From contig LSYV01000034.1 in NCBI GenBank assembly GCA_001584585.1, forward strand, positions 87,991 through 151,480: a stretch of DNA of 63,490 nucleotides. Direction: 5' to 3'. Shown here piece by piece: positions 34,225-46,300 of this stretch (positions are counted from its first letter, which is position 1; each line of letters starts with the position of its first letter). Origin of the DNA: Gonium pectorale (Eukaryota > Chlorophyta > Chlorophyceae > Chlamydomonadales > Volvocaceae). The notes under the pieces are model-generated. The model made no database searches, had not been told where the DNA came from, and saw only the letters and a program-made list of their open reading frames with translations. A program made the translations under genes and the position numbers.

Positions 34225-37200
34225 TCACTCGGCCTTGGCCGCGGCGGCGCGCGCCTGGAAGCGCAGCCGCCGCAAGGCCTGAGCGCCCACCGTCACCGCT
34301 GTCTTCAATGCGGCGTACGCCACCAGCCGGCCGAGCACGCTGCTGGTCAGCAGCCCCGCGCCGTAGCCGTCGAGGTGGCGATACAGAATGTAGACGCTGG
34401 GCACCTCGATGGTCGCCATGAGGGTGAGGTACAGCCACACAGGCACCTGCGCCGCAACGCACGGGTTCAACACGCGCGTGTTGTGAGCGGGCTTCGCATG
34501 CGTCCTGAGTTGGGCTTCGGATGAAGTTGCTCAAAGTTCACAGTCGTGGAGTTCACTTGAGATGTGCGGAAAGGAGCGACGGGGTAGAGGTTTGCCGTCC
34601 TTAGCAGAGAAGCCCNNNNNNNNNNNNNNNNNNNNNNNNNNNNNNNNNNNNNNNNNNNNNNNNNNNNNNNNNNNNNNNNNNNNNNNNNNNNNNNNNNNNN
34701 NNNNNNNNNNNNNNNNNNNNNNNNNNNNNNNNNNNNNNNNNNNNNNNNNNNNNNNNNNNNNNNNNNNNNNNNNNNNNNNNNNNNNNNNNNNNNNNNNNNN
34801 NNNNNNNNNNNNNNNNNNNNNNNNNNNNNNNNNNNNNNNNNNNNNNNNNNNNNNNNNNNNNNNNNNNNNNNNNNNNNNNNNNNNNNNNNNNNNNNNNNNN
34901 NNNNNNNNNNNNNNNNNNNNNNNNNNNNNNNNNNNNNNNNNNNNNNNNNNNNNNNNNNNNNNNNNNNNNNNNNNNNNNNNNNNNNNNNNNNNNNNNNNNN
35001 NNNNNNNNNNNNNNNNNNNNNNNNNNNNNNNNNNNNNNNNNNNNNNNNNNNNNNNNNNNNNNNNNNNNNNNNNNNNNNNNNNNNNNNNNNNNNNNNNNNN
35101 NNNNNNGGCCGCCCCGCCCCGCCCCCATGTGGCCGCCCGGCCCCATGTGGCCGCCCGCACCGCACCTGCATCCTGCACGCGGTGTCCATCCAGAACGCCC
35201 GCTCCATGCCGGGGCGGGGGAAGCCGGTGAAGCACGCCGCCAGCTGGGGGCCCAGCTGCCGGAGTAGCGCCGCCGCCGCGCGCCGCAGGGGCCGTCCTTG
35301 CCGCAGCAACGCCTGGCCCGCGGCGGGGGCGGGGGAGGCTGCGGGGCCGCCCGCTGCCGCCGCTGCAGGGAAGTCCGGGCGCAGCGCGCAGTTGGCAGTC
35401 GCTGTGGCGGCATCACCTCGTACGTCGGCCCCGCTGCCGCTGCCGCCGCTGCCGCTGACGCTGTGGCCCCTGTCGCTGGGCGCGGCGCGGAGCGCTTGTG
35501 CACGCTGCATGAGGATGGCCCCCGGCGGGCTCGCCCGGAACTCAACTCCGCTTCCACCGCACCGAAGCTCTGCGTCAGGACGACGGGGTGAAGGGCTGAG
35601 CGGGCGGTCGTCACAGCCGCCGCCCGCTGCCTCACCGTTTGGGAGATCGCCGCACGCCTCTGGGCTTGTCCGGCCGTCCACTCCGCCTCCAGTCGTAGCC
35701 TCAGCGTCTGAATGCCCGCCCCCGCATCGCGACCCTGACCCAGCTGCCGGCCCGTGGGCACTGTGCCGGTTGATGCCGTCGCCGCTGCCGGGGTCGCCCC
35801 TGACGGCGGGGCAGTCGCCGCCACCAGTGGAGCCGCGTCCGGCCGCATCGCCCACGCCTGAAGCACCAGGCGACGGCGGCTCACTTCCGCTTCCCGCGCC
35901 CGGAGGGCCCGGAAGCTGCGCCACGCCGCCATCCCAGCCCGGCGAGGGATCCGCATCGCGCAGGGCCCCACTTGGCGCGGGCCCTGCGTCAGTAAGCGCT
36001 CCCAGATGGCGCGTCTGAGACCCCGCAGTGAAGTCCTGTACCGCTATCGGCTGCTGCTGCTGCTGCTGTCCTGGTGGTTGCAAGTGCGGCGCCGCGGCAC
36101 CCGGCTTTTCCAAGGCCGGGGCCGGGCTTGGTGGTGCCGGGGCCGGGGCCGGGGTCGGCGCAGCTAGCATGCCACGGAGCCGGGCCTCCAAGCGCGCGTC
36201 GCCGTCGGCCGCGGCCGCCAGCAGCTCCTCCGCCCCTCCCAGCCTCAGCCGCGAGACCGCCAGCTCCACCAGCAGCTGCGCGGTGGCGCCCATCCCAAGC
36301 TCCGCGCAGCCGGCCAGCAGCGTGACCGACACGTCGGAGAAGTGCTGACGAAGAGCCGCCGTCGCCGCCGGCTGCCCGTCAGCCGCAGCGGCGGCGCCGG
36401 CTGCTGCTGCCGCCAACCCCATCTGGTCGCACAGCCACTGCCGCACCTCCTGTGCCACAGCGTCCAGGACCCGCTCCGCTGCCCCTTCACTGTCAGGGCC
36501 TCCCGCCACCGCGCCGCCTGCGCCGGCGGCAGCGTCGGCGCCATCGCAGCCGGGCGGCGGCGGCGCCGCCGGCTCTGCACCAACCGCACCTGCGCACGAC
36601 GCCGCGTCCAGGAGTAGCCCCAGGTCAAACAGGAACTCTGAGGCCGCTGCCACCGCATCCTGCACACCGGGGCCAGAGTTAGCCTCATCGGGTGCGTCAT
36701 CGGGCGCATCTGCAGTGAGCCGAGCCCGCAGGCTGCACAGCTCCAGCGCCGCGGCCTCGGCAAGATCCCGCGTCACCACGCCGCCGCAGCGGCAACCGGT
36801 CGCCCAAGTGCCGCCCAGCTCATGTTCCGGCCCCGCACCGCAGTCGGCTCCGTCACCGGGGTGGCGGCTTCCGGAGGCGGCGGCAGCGCCACAGCCGCAG
36901 GGCCGCAGCAGCAGCACCGGTGCCGCTGCGAGTAGAGGGACCAGCGGGACCGGCCCGACGTGCGCTGCGCAGGGCTGGGGGCGGTGGCGCTCCGCCGCGA
37001 AGCCCCGTACCGCCACCGCCGGCGCTGCCGCCGCCGCCGCGGACAACACCGAGCTCGGCCCCGGCCCCAGCCCCGCCGTCGCGTCCGCGTCCGCGCCGCC
37101 GGCGCCGGTGCTGCTGAAGGCCCCGGCCGCCAGGTCGTTCAAGCACCAAGACGCGGTGGCCGAGCCGTAGCCGCCGAAGGCACCGGCCTCCTCGGCCACC

Positions 37201-40200
37201 GCACCGTGCGCCACCCGCGGAGCATGCTCGTGCTGCCAGGCCGCGGGCGCGGTCGGCGCCCCTGCGCGCGCCTCCAGCTGCAGCAGCGCGCTGTGGCCCG
37301 GCAGTTTGTCCACCGCGACCAGCAGCACGTCGCCGGCCCCGCACGCGCCTACCGAGGTCGCAGTCGGGCTACCGTACGCACCCTCGACTGCTGGGCTCCC
37401 CTCGTGCGGGGCGCAGCACTGGCTGGCGGGGGCGAACGTCGCACCAGTGGCGAGCGGACCAGCGGCTGCGGCGGCTGAAGCGGCTGCGGCGGACTCTGCG
37501 GCGGCGGGGCCACAGCCCTCGAGCAGCAACGGCACGCGGCGCAGCTCGCGCGTGGGCAAGAACCGCCCCAGGCAGCGCACCGAGCAGCCGTGGGCGCCGC
37601 CGCGGGGAGCGCATACCTGCAGCACCACCGAGTCGCCTCCACCGGAGTCGACCGAGCTGAGCCCCGCGTCGGCAGCACCGGCGATGGCCGGCGCCGCTGC
37701 CTTCGCCCGGCACGGCACGACGACGCATGCCGGCTGAGCCAGCAGTGCGCCCGCCGCGGCGGGCGCGGCCGGACAGGCGACAGCCACGGCTGCGCAGCGC
37801 CAGCTTCCGGGGGCGCCGGCCGCGTCGGCGCCTCGCGGGGCAGGGGGAGAGCCCCAGGCCGCCCAGCCGGGGCGCTCGCCGGCGGCCGCCGCTGCTGGCA
37901 GCCCGGCGGCCAGCGGCGGCGCCGCCGACCCAAACACGGGCGGCCCCCACGGCTGCCGCCACTGCCACTGCACGGTGTGCACGTGCTGGTCCACCTGCGC
38001 GCACGCGGCGGTGTGCACGTTACGATCGGTCAAGAGTACCGGCACCATTTGCGCCGGACAGACGCGGGCCTCGGTGCCTACGCGCAGCCGCACACCGGCC
38101 ACGGCGCCCGAGCGAGCAGCGCGTGGCGCCTTACGCTGGATTGGATAACCTTGGCCCCCGCACGTCCTGCCCATTATGCCCGCCCATCCGCCCCGCATGG
38201 AGCCCACTCGAAACCACACGCGACGCAACCTCCCACCCAGCTCTCCCCACCCAGCTCTCCCCACCCAACTCGTGTGCGTCGCGCTGCGGCCCGGCCCCGC
38301 TTCGTGCACCGTCCATAGCGCGTCCCAGTGGCCTCATGGCTCGCAAGGACCCATGCCTCGCGGGGGACGCCCGCCGGCAAGGCGGAACGGAACACCCTTA
38401 CCGGTACCATACTATGCCGCAACATCGCCGGCGCGCCGTACCTGCACGCTGACGAGCGGCTCGTCCCGCGGCTCCAAGACACCCCGCTCCTGCAGGCACG
38501 CCACCAAGTCCGCGACCTGCCACTCCGTCAGGGTCACCGAGCCTCCTCCGGCCACGCCCGGTGCCTCGGGCGCCTCAGCCGCCGGCTGCCCGTGCCCCAT
38601 GCCCGGCCACAAGCCAGCCCCCAGGCCGCCACCGCCGCTACCGCCTGGGCCGTCTCCGGCGGTCGGGCCAGCGGCCGGAAAGTAGTCCACGCGTGAGTAG
38701 TCTAGCACGAGCTCGATGCAGCCGCGGCGCGCCGCCGCTGACGTGAGGAGCCAGCCGCTCGGCAGCAGCAGCCGGCCCAGCGCCGCCAGCGTGCCGGGCT
38801 CCAGCTGCTCGGGGTGCACTGAGTGCAGCTTCAGCCTCACGCGGACGCGCCCCAAGGCGCCAGTGGTGGTGGTGGTGGTGGTGCAGGCCACGGCGCCGTC
38901 GGCAGCGGCGCCGTCGGTGACAGACGCCTGCAGCGCGGCGGCGGGTGCTGCGTCCGGTCTCGGTGGGGGCGGGGCCGGCGCGGCAGTGCCCGCACCTGCG
39001 GCGGTGCCCGCGCACGCGGCGGCGACCAGCGTCGGTGGGAACACCGTCGAGAGGCAAGGCGGCATCGCGCAGATGTCGCGGGGTCCGAAGAGGTGGGCGC
39101 TGCCTTTGCAGCCGTCGTCATCGCCCGTCGGGTCGAGTACGTGGAGCGGCTCCACATGGCGACCACCGTCACGCAGCACTGCGGCCTTCACTCCTCCTGT
39201 TCCTGCTCCGTCGCCACTGCCACCATTGCGCAGGCGCGGGAAGCTGAAGCTTCCGGCCGCTGCGTTGACGGCGACCGTGCCGTGACCATCGGTCGTGGCT
39301 GAGCGGGAGCCGTAGCTGCCGACGGTGCAGAGGTAACCGGAGGAATCGTCCCCTGGCCGGCCGTTCCCTGACTCGGCATGCTGCGCACCCGACTCATGGG
39401 GCGACGCGGCGCTGGGCACCGGCAGCAAAGCAGGTGGCTTGAGATACGCACGGTGGAGCCTCCGCGGCCCCGTCCTGAGACACTGCTGCTGCTGCTGCTG
39501 CTGCTGGTGTTTCCACTCTTGCACCCGCCGCCGCGGCTGCTGCTGCAATTGCTGGCGGTGATGGTGGGTATGATGATGGGTACAATCATAATGGTGCAGG
39601 GTGTTGGTGCTGCCTAAGGAGGCGACGGTCAAGGCGCTGAGCGAGGCGTCGGCGCGCCGCGACAGGTCGGGCGCCGCGCACAGCCCGAACGATGAGCCTC
39701 GGGAGCACGTCGCGTCGCTGGTGGGCCGTGACAGCGCCGTGTGCCTGTCCCGAAGGGGGAGTCGGGTGTCCGGTCGGCAATGGGTCGACAGGCCCAGTCG
39801 TGGCGCGCAAGGGTGCCACTCGCAAGGCGCCGACAGAGGAGGCCGGGTCACTCACCTCAGATCCTCCTCGTCCAGGGAGCGGCACGGAGACGAGACGTCC
39901 GTCAGCGCGGAGCGCGACAGGCTGCTTGCGGTGAGGGCCTCTTGCGAGAAGGGGCCCCCATCCAAGACGCCGCTCACCGCAGCGTCTGGGTCACAACGAC
40001 GGGCGCAGCAAGGTCAGGCGACGGGTTATAAGTTTATGGCATTAATGCTCCCACATTGCTAAGTGGCTCCGAGGCTTCCGGCCCAAGCAGATTGGAAAGA
40101 GCCCTCACCGCTAGCGTCGTCGCCCGGCTCTGGGGACCCGCTTAAAGACCTTACATCCTGAACACGAGGCCCAAAGAAAGGAAAGCGGCTACCACAGCCC

Positions 40201-40247
40201 GTTGGTGGAGTGTTCAAGCTTATTACAGGACTCATACTTCCTGCCAT
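34225..40247 (-). CDS. Large uncharacterised protein with C-terminal membrane segment, SPL-like block (paralogue of 45.5-51.9 kb)
   Basis: Exons in transcript order are 40247-40109, 39985-39856, 39744-38442, 38135-35166, then [exons lost in the N gap], then 34446-34225 (TGA). The first four are in phase for 1514 codons. The start MAGSMSPVISLNTPP is chosen at 40247, but the frame stays open to a possible ATG at 40367. The protein is rich in Ala, Gly, Pro and Ser, with two poly-Gln runs (about 39482-39505 and 36053-36070). A conserved block, VRLKLHSVHPEQLEP to RRGCIELVLDYSRV, recurs in the divergent neighbour. It loosely resembles the post-SBP region of plant SPL proteins, but no SBP zinc finger is present. 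The last exon has two hydrophobic helices (VPVWLYLTLMATIEVPSVYI and LVAYAALKTAVTVGAQAL), so a membrane location is likely. Function is unknown. Confidence 0.72.
34616..35106. other. Assembly gap (491 N) inside the minus-strand gene
   Basis: The gap falls between the exon ending at 35166 and the last exon (34446-34225). In the paralogue, two exons encoding membrane segments (50362-50557 and 50862-51020) occupy this place, so their counterparts are probably hidden here. The right flank (35107-35150) carries a short CCCATGTGGCCGCCCG duplication. Confidence 0.9.
36053..36070 (-). repeat. Coding CAG repeat (poly-Gln, 6 residues)
   Basis: On the minus strand this reads CAG-rich and gives six Gln after PPG in the large exon of the membrane-protein gene. 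A longer CAG run (about 39482-39505, eight Gln) lies in the preceding coding exon. Confidence 0.85.
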
Positions 40248-40384
40248 GTTTCCATTCTTATGGATGTGCACTAAAGGCAACGCCGGCGACAAGAGGTTTC
40301 GGACAAGAGGTTTCGGTACGACCCGATGTGTTTGGGCCAAGGCGCTTGGGACAGAGACCCGCCGCACAGCGCATAAAGTATATC
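40248..40384. promoter_or_regulatory. Putative bidirectional promoter between two divergent genes
   Basis: Only about 137 bp separate the likely start codons at 40247 (minus strand) and 40385 (plus strand). The interval is less GC-rich than its surroundings, but no convincing TATA box is seen. If the minus-strand gene starts at 40367 instead, the spacing drops to 17 bp. Unannotated 5' UTR exons further away could change this view. Confidence 0.4.
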
Positions 40385-43300
40385 ATGTTATGCTGCTTCC
40401 GACAGGGCCGGCCTCCTCCACTGGAACGAGGCCGGGATGTCCCAACCACTGAGAAAGGAGCACCGAGGTCTACTGCGGCAGCATCAGAGCAAGTCGTTAG
40501 AAAGCCCACACAGCAGCGGGTGCCGGAGCCGGCAGACGAGCTCTGTTCGGGAAGCCATGAGGCGAAGCCGTTGAGCGCGGCTGGCGAGCCATGTCCGGCC
40601 GCCCACGAGCCCTGGCGCACCCAGCTCTCGCAAAACCTCGCCAGGGTCGTCGCTGCAAACCGGCTTGCACGGGCGGGGTAGGTTCATGTGTACTGCTGGG
40701 AGGCGTCAGGCGTCAGTTGATGCTTACCTATGACTCTACAGGTGTTGGGTGCTCTCGGAGGACAGGAAAACCGCCTGCTTGCTGGCGTCGGCACCGTCCT
40801 TGCCTCCAGTCTTTCGCACGGCCCAGTGCGCGTTCCCCCTCGGCGCTTCTGTCAGCCTCAACAAAGAGGAGGGAGGGAGCGTGGCGCTGGCCGTCCACTC
40901 AAAGGTGCGCATACGCTGTGTCCTCATGTGGGTCGTGTCGAGGCCATGAGCATCGAGACGCGTGACTGGCGTGTTTCGGGGCTAGCCTCCATTCAGGGAT
41001 ATCACATGCACCACCGGCACTATTGGTGTGATCTCTGGTACAGGCCAGCTCGTGGCCGCGCTGACCGCCCGGCCCTGGCCCACGGTCCGCCTCCAATCCC
41101 CAACCCTCCGCCAAACACCAGGAGCCAGTTTCCGTTCTGGTGGCCCCGGGGGGCAAATCGCACGACACGGTTCCGTCCGACCTTCGGCAGCTCTACGAGC
41201 GCCTGACCAAGGCCGGCGGCGTCAGCCTGCGCCAGGGGCCCGCGACCAGCGGTGTGCGGCATTACGCCTGGCACCTGGCGGTGCTTCCACTGATCACAGA
41301 TTCTGAGGTAGTGGCCGTCCTGGTGGTAGCTGGGCCCGTGGAGGACCCGGGTGATATGTTCTCGCCGGCGCCGGGAGGCCCGGGCGCCGGGATGCCAAAG
41401 CACTTGATGGCGTGCATGGAGTCGGCGTCCACGATGGCGGCACGGGTGTTTGGGAGCGCCGAGGGGCGCCGCTATGCCCGCCAGGTGGGTTGCGTCGCGT
41501 GCACGGGCGGTGCTGGATGCGCTGCCGCAAGTGCGTGTGTGCTACGCACGCGTGACGGAGTGCAGAATATCAGGTCTGAGAGGTACCTAGCAAAACATCG
41601 TAGCCGGCGGCCCGTGTGTGCGTTGCGTATGCGATACGGAGTGCAGAAGGACAGGTCTAAGATTTAGCGAGCAAAGGCATCCTAGCCGGCAGCCCGGTAA
41701 CCCTCTATGGCGCCCGACGCGACGCCCGTGTGTGTATGTTATGTGTGCGGAACAGTATGCTCAAAACAGGTGTATAAGCAACAAACACAAAAACAACCTA
41801 GCCGGCAGCTCGTGTGTATATGTGTTAAAAAGGCAAACGCATACGACGAGCGTAAGCGCGAAAATGATGTGTGTATGCGTGTGTGTCCTATATGCGCGAC
41901 AGGTCTACAAGCAGGTCTAAAATGCTAACGAGTGCGTGTGTTTCATATGCGCGACAGCGTGTTCAAACGAGTGCGTATGTGTGTGTTACGTGTGCGTGAC
42001 GGGGTGCAGAAAGCAGGTCTACAAGGTGGCTAGCGCGTTTAGCTAGCGCGCGTATATGTGCGTGTGCGTGTGAAGAGCGATGTAGCCGGATGCGTGTGGC
42101 GGCAGGTCCTTGCCGGCGGGAGGGAGCGGAGGAGACGGTGGATGGCGAGAAGCCGAGGTGGCGCGTCCCCGACGCCCCTTGCGCCATGTGGACGGCTTCC
42201 CCAAAGCTGTTTCCCTGCTCTCAGAGAACCCCGTCGTGATCCCGCTCTCGGACCCAACCGCTTCCCGCTCCTCTGCAGGTGTGTGCCATTGCCACGGCGA
42301 TCGCTACCGCACCGGACGCGCCATGCGCCGTCCGCGCCGCAGCTGCGCAGCTTGAGACCTTGCTGAACGAGGGCAGCCTTGCCCCCGGTGCCGCCCTGCC
42401 TCGCCTCAACGTCGCGATAGGACTGGTGGTCTCCAAGGCCGGCAGCGGCGCAGCATGCGCCGCCGCCATCGCTTCCGCCACAGCCACCAGTGCCACAGCC
42501 ACTGCGGCCGACAGCGTCAGCGCCAGCTGCAGTATGAACAGTATCGCCGCCGCCCAGCAGTCCGCCGTTGCGGCCGCCAGTGCCTCCACCGCAACCGCGA
42601 GCATCAGCTCCTGGACCGCCACCTGCTCCACAGCCAGTGCCACCTCTGCCGCCGCGCTGCTCTCCCCTAGCGGGACGGGCAGCGGCGGTGGTGGCGGCGG
42701 CGGCGGCTTGGGGTGGCCGCAGATGCAGCTCTTCTGTACCCCTTGCGGTGCGCCGCCGGTGCTGCTACCCATTCGCGACACGCTCCTCTGCACGCCGGTG
42801 CGCGCCGACGCGACCGGCGGCGGCCTGCCGCACTGGTCGCTGTTGACTGCAGGCGCCGCTGCAGTCAGCAGCAGCAGCGGCAGCAGGGGGATTTCAGGCC
42901 CCGGCAGCCTCACCGTCGACGGCCGGCGCCCGCCGCCGGCCGCGGGGCCGCCGCAGCAGGCCGCTGCGTCGGCATCCCTCCCGGCGCCGCACGCGACGCC
43001 CGTGTGGACTCAGCCCCCAGCGCAGCAGCCATACCAGGGGAGGCCGCAGCGGCTGCTGACGCTGCGCAGCCCTGAACACCAGCTGCAAGCGCAGGAGCTG
43101 CGCTCGGACCTGGCGGCGCTGCGTGCCGCGGGCGTGCGGGCGACCCGTGGGTCGGTGGTCTTCGTCTCGTGCCCGCTGCCCAGCACGCTCAGCGCCATCG
43201 CCGTCTACGTCTGCCCCGTGCCGCCGGAGGAGCGCGACCTGGGCTCGGCCGCTGCAGGCGCAGGTGGTGAAGGCGACTCTGCTGGGGCCGCAACCGCTGT

Positions 43301-46300
43301 GTTAGGGGCGGACTGTTCGCCCAGTGTGCAGCTGTCAGAGGCGCAGATGGACATGGTCGCACGCACCGTCTCGAGCACCGTGGAGGTGGGTCGCGGCTTC
43401 CTTACGGCTTTAGTCTTCCTCCGAGTGTGTGAGTAGGTGCGCGGCCTCGTTTGGAGCCCCCTAATTTGCGGGGCACCGGGGCAGCTTCTGACGCTGCCCG
43501 CTGCCCCATGCAAGCTGAGCCAGCCACAAGTGCTGACGCCCCCCCGCCCCCCCTGGCCGCCCCAGGGCTTCTCTACTGAGAATGCCTTCCAACCCTCTAC
43601 CCCCCTGGCCGCGCAGGTTGTTGCCAGCACGCTCGAGCTTAGGGTGGCGCAGCGGCGGGGCCCGCAGCGCGGCGCAACCTCGCGCTTTGCGGGCAGGGGA
43701 CCCGCCGAGCAGGAGCTGACAACGCAGGACGGAAGCACGATGCTGACTCTTTCCGAGGCGTGCGTCGAGGGTGAGAGTGAGGGCAAGGGCAAGGGCGTCA
43801 CGCCCAGGGATACGCGGGTGGAGGGACGAGGGCTCCGCGAGGCAGGGGACGCGTCGCACCGCTTGCGCCGTCTCCCCGAGTCTGCAGCCTGGCCACGACA
43901 TCTTGTGCTGCTTTGCCGTGCCTTGCATGCGCAGAAGCTCCCTCTTGCCTCTGCAGCCGTATAGTGCGGCGCAATCTCAAATGCCAATCGCGTTTGTTGG
44001 CGTCTTCTTGCCTGACCCTGCCACGCCTCCTACGGCGGGCGCTCCTCATTCTCGGCCGCAGATGCAGACGCAGACGCGGTGTTTTGGGGGAGCGCCAGCG
44101 GACTGGACATGAGCTCCGAGTCGGCCCTGACCTTCCAGCCCTCCCTCCTTAGCCCCGGTGCCTCGGGGCCCTCGGCCAGGGGCTCGACGAGCAACACCCT
44201 CCCGGCGCAACCCGGGGGGCCTGTCGGCGTCCACCGCCGCGCCGGTGCCCTCTCCGCCATGCGCTGCGCGGATGTGGCGGCAGCCTCGGCATCGCGCACG
44301 GGCGGCGACGCCGACTCGGCCATCCTGACGACTGCCCAGTCGGAGCTGTTGCTCTCTGCCTGCGCTTCGGCTGAGGGCTCGGTGGATGGGGCGGAGGACG
44401 AGGCGGAGGCGGAGCGCCCGCCGGGCGCCCTGGTGGATGCTGCGCCGGCACGCGCCGCAGCCGCCGCCGCCGCTGCTGGAGGCCTGGACGTGATCGCTGC
44501 CGCGCTGACGGGGGAAGCAAGGGCCGAGAGCGCGGCTGTTGCGGACCCCGGGGTCAGTGGCCTGGGCGACGCGCACGTAGCCGGCGTCGGGTTTCCGGCC
44601 GTGTGCACGGCACTCGAGGGAGCCGGCTCCAGCACCTGGGGGCTGAGCACCGGCTGCGACCCCGCTGTGGCAGAGCCGAAGGGCCTGCAGGAGATCGACC
44701 CGGCGGCAGCGGCCGGGGCTGCGACGAGCGCGACACGGGCGGGGAGGGCGGTGGCGGCGGCCTCGCGCGCGTGCTGGTTCTGACGGGCCTTGTGCCGTCG
44801 GTGCCGGGCGCCGACGGCGCCGTTGCTCTGCCGGCTGATGCCGCCAGCGCGCGCCACGACGCCGGTGACCAGGCGCGAGGCTCCTCCCCCACCACCGCCG
44901 CCGCCGCCGCCACCGCCTCCTCGTTGCGCGCCGCGGCGGGTGCGGCGCGGGGCCCGGCGGAGCCGCGGCCGCCGGGAGCCCCGGCCGCTGCTCTGCATGT
45001 GTCGGCGGCCGAGGTTGTGAAGACTCAGCCGAGCGCGCGGGCCGGCGGCGGCTCTGCTGCCAAGTGTGGCAGCGGCGGCACGCCCGGCACGGGCACGGGC
45101 AGGCTGCTCGAGAGCTACACGCCCACGTCGGCCGACCTCGCCGGCGGCGTGAAGGGCGCAGCCGGCTTACCCAGCGCACACGCAAGTGGCGGCAGCGGCT
45201 GCAGCGGCAGCAGCAGCGGGGGTCACGGGGGCGGGATCCGCTCTCGCGCCCGGGACTGCTCCGACCAAGCCAACGAGTCAGACGCCGCGGACTGCAGGTG
45301 GGTCGTTGACGGGTGGGCGTCGGTAGTTGGTCGTTGGCGGTGGTTAACTGGAAACCCCCAGTCGGTTTGAGGGGGGGGATAGTGCGCACACGCGTCCGCG
45401 TGTGCTCTCAGTGAAGGCCTGCTCTCATTGAAGGCCTGTGGGGCATGTATGTTCGTTGGTCCATTTTGCATATTAGCGATGCCACCGACACGGCTCTGAT
45501 TGCGACAAGCAACACGAACCCCTCCCTCCTCACACACCGCCGACTCGGCTCGCTGCGACAGCGCCTGCAGCAGCACCGTCGCCGGCCAACCGCGCATGCG
45601 CGGCGTCAAGGTCCTCTCCCTCGACAAGGCGGCCCAGCAGCTCCAGCGCGCCGCGCCGCCGGTCGGCATCCCCCCTGCCGCGTCGCCGGCGGCGGCCAGC
45701 GGCCTGCCCGCCCTCCACTCCTACCAGGCCTTCCAAACGCCCAAGCCGCACTCGCACGTGCAGTCGGCATCGGACCATTCGGACGCGCTTACGTCCCTAG
45801 CGGGGCAGTCGGGCCAGCCGCTGCGCCTCCACTCGCCGCCGCAGCTGCAGCTGCCGCTGCCGCTGCTGCCGGCGCGGCAGCTGGAGCACATGCTGTTGCA
45901 GCAGGGAACGCTCGGCCCCGCGGGGGCCCGGCTGAACGAGGCGTGGGAAGCGGGCAACGGGGCCGGGGCGCCGTCCTCAGCGGCGGCGCAGCCGCCGCCC
46001 GCGCCCGCGCCGCAGGCCTACGCCGGCTTTCAGCCGCGCCGTCTGAACCGCATGTATCTCCCACAGGCAAGGGCGGCCGCAGCAGCGGCCGCAGCGGCCT
46101 CGGCTGGTCTTGCCGCCCCCGTGACTGCGGCCCATATACCGGCGGCTCCCGGCGCCTGGGCAGCTCCGGAGGCGGCAGCGGGCCCCGGCAGGGCGGTTGA
46201 GCCTGGCACTCAGCAGGTCCGCATGGGTCAGCATGGCGAGCCTGCGCCGGGCGTTGCAGCAGCCCCAACGGGCCGTCCCGTTGGGGCCCAGGGCGCGAAG

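Noticed and set aside
33448..34524. 358-codon plus-strand frame overlapping the 3' end of the minus-strand membrane gene
   Set aside because: It is antisense to the hydrophobic last exon, which is supported by its paralogue; the frame is Pro/Arg/His-rich and has no domain.
35182..36018. Plus-strand frame opposite the large exon of the minus-strand gene
   Set aside because: Shadow of a real exon: the minus-strand reading is phase-consistent and conserved in the neighbouring gene.
38412..40100. An SBP-box zinc finger upstream of the SPL-like block
   Set aside because: No Cys/His spacing of the SBP type was seen in any frame of either membrane-protein gene.
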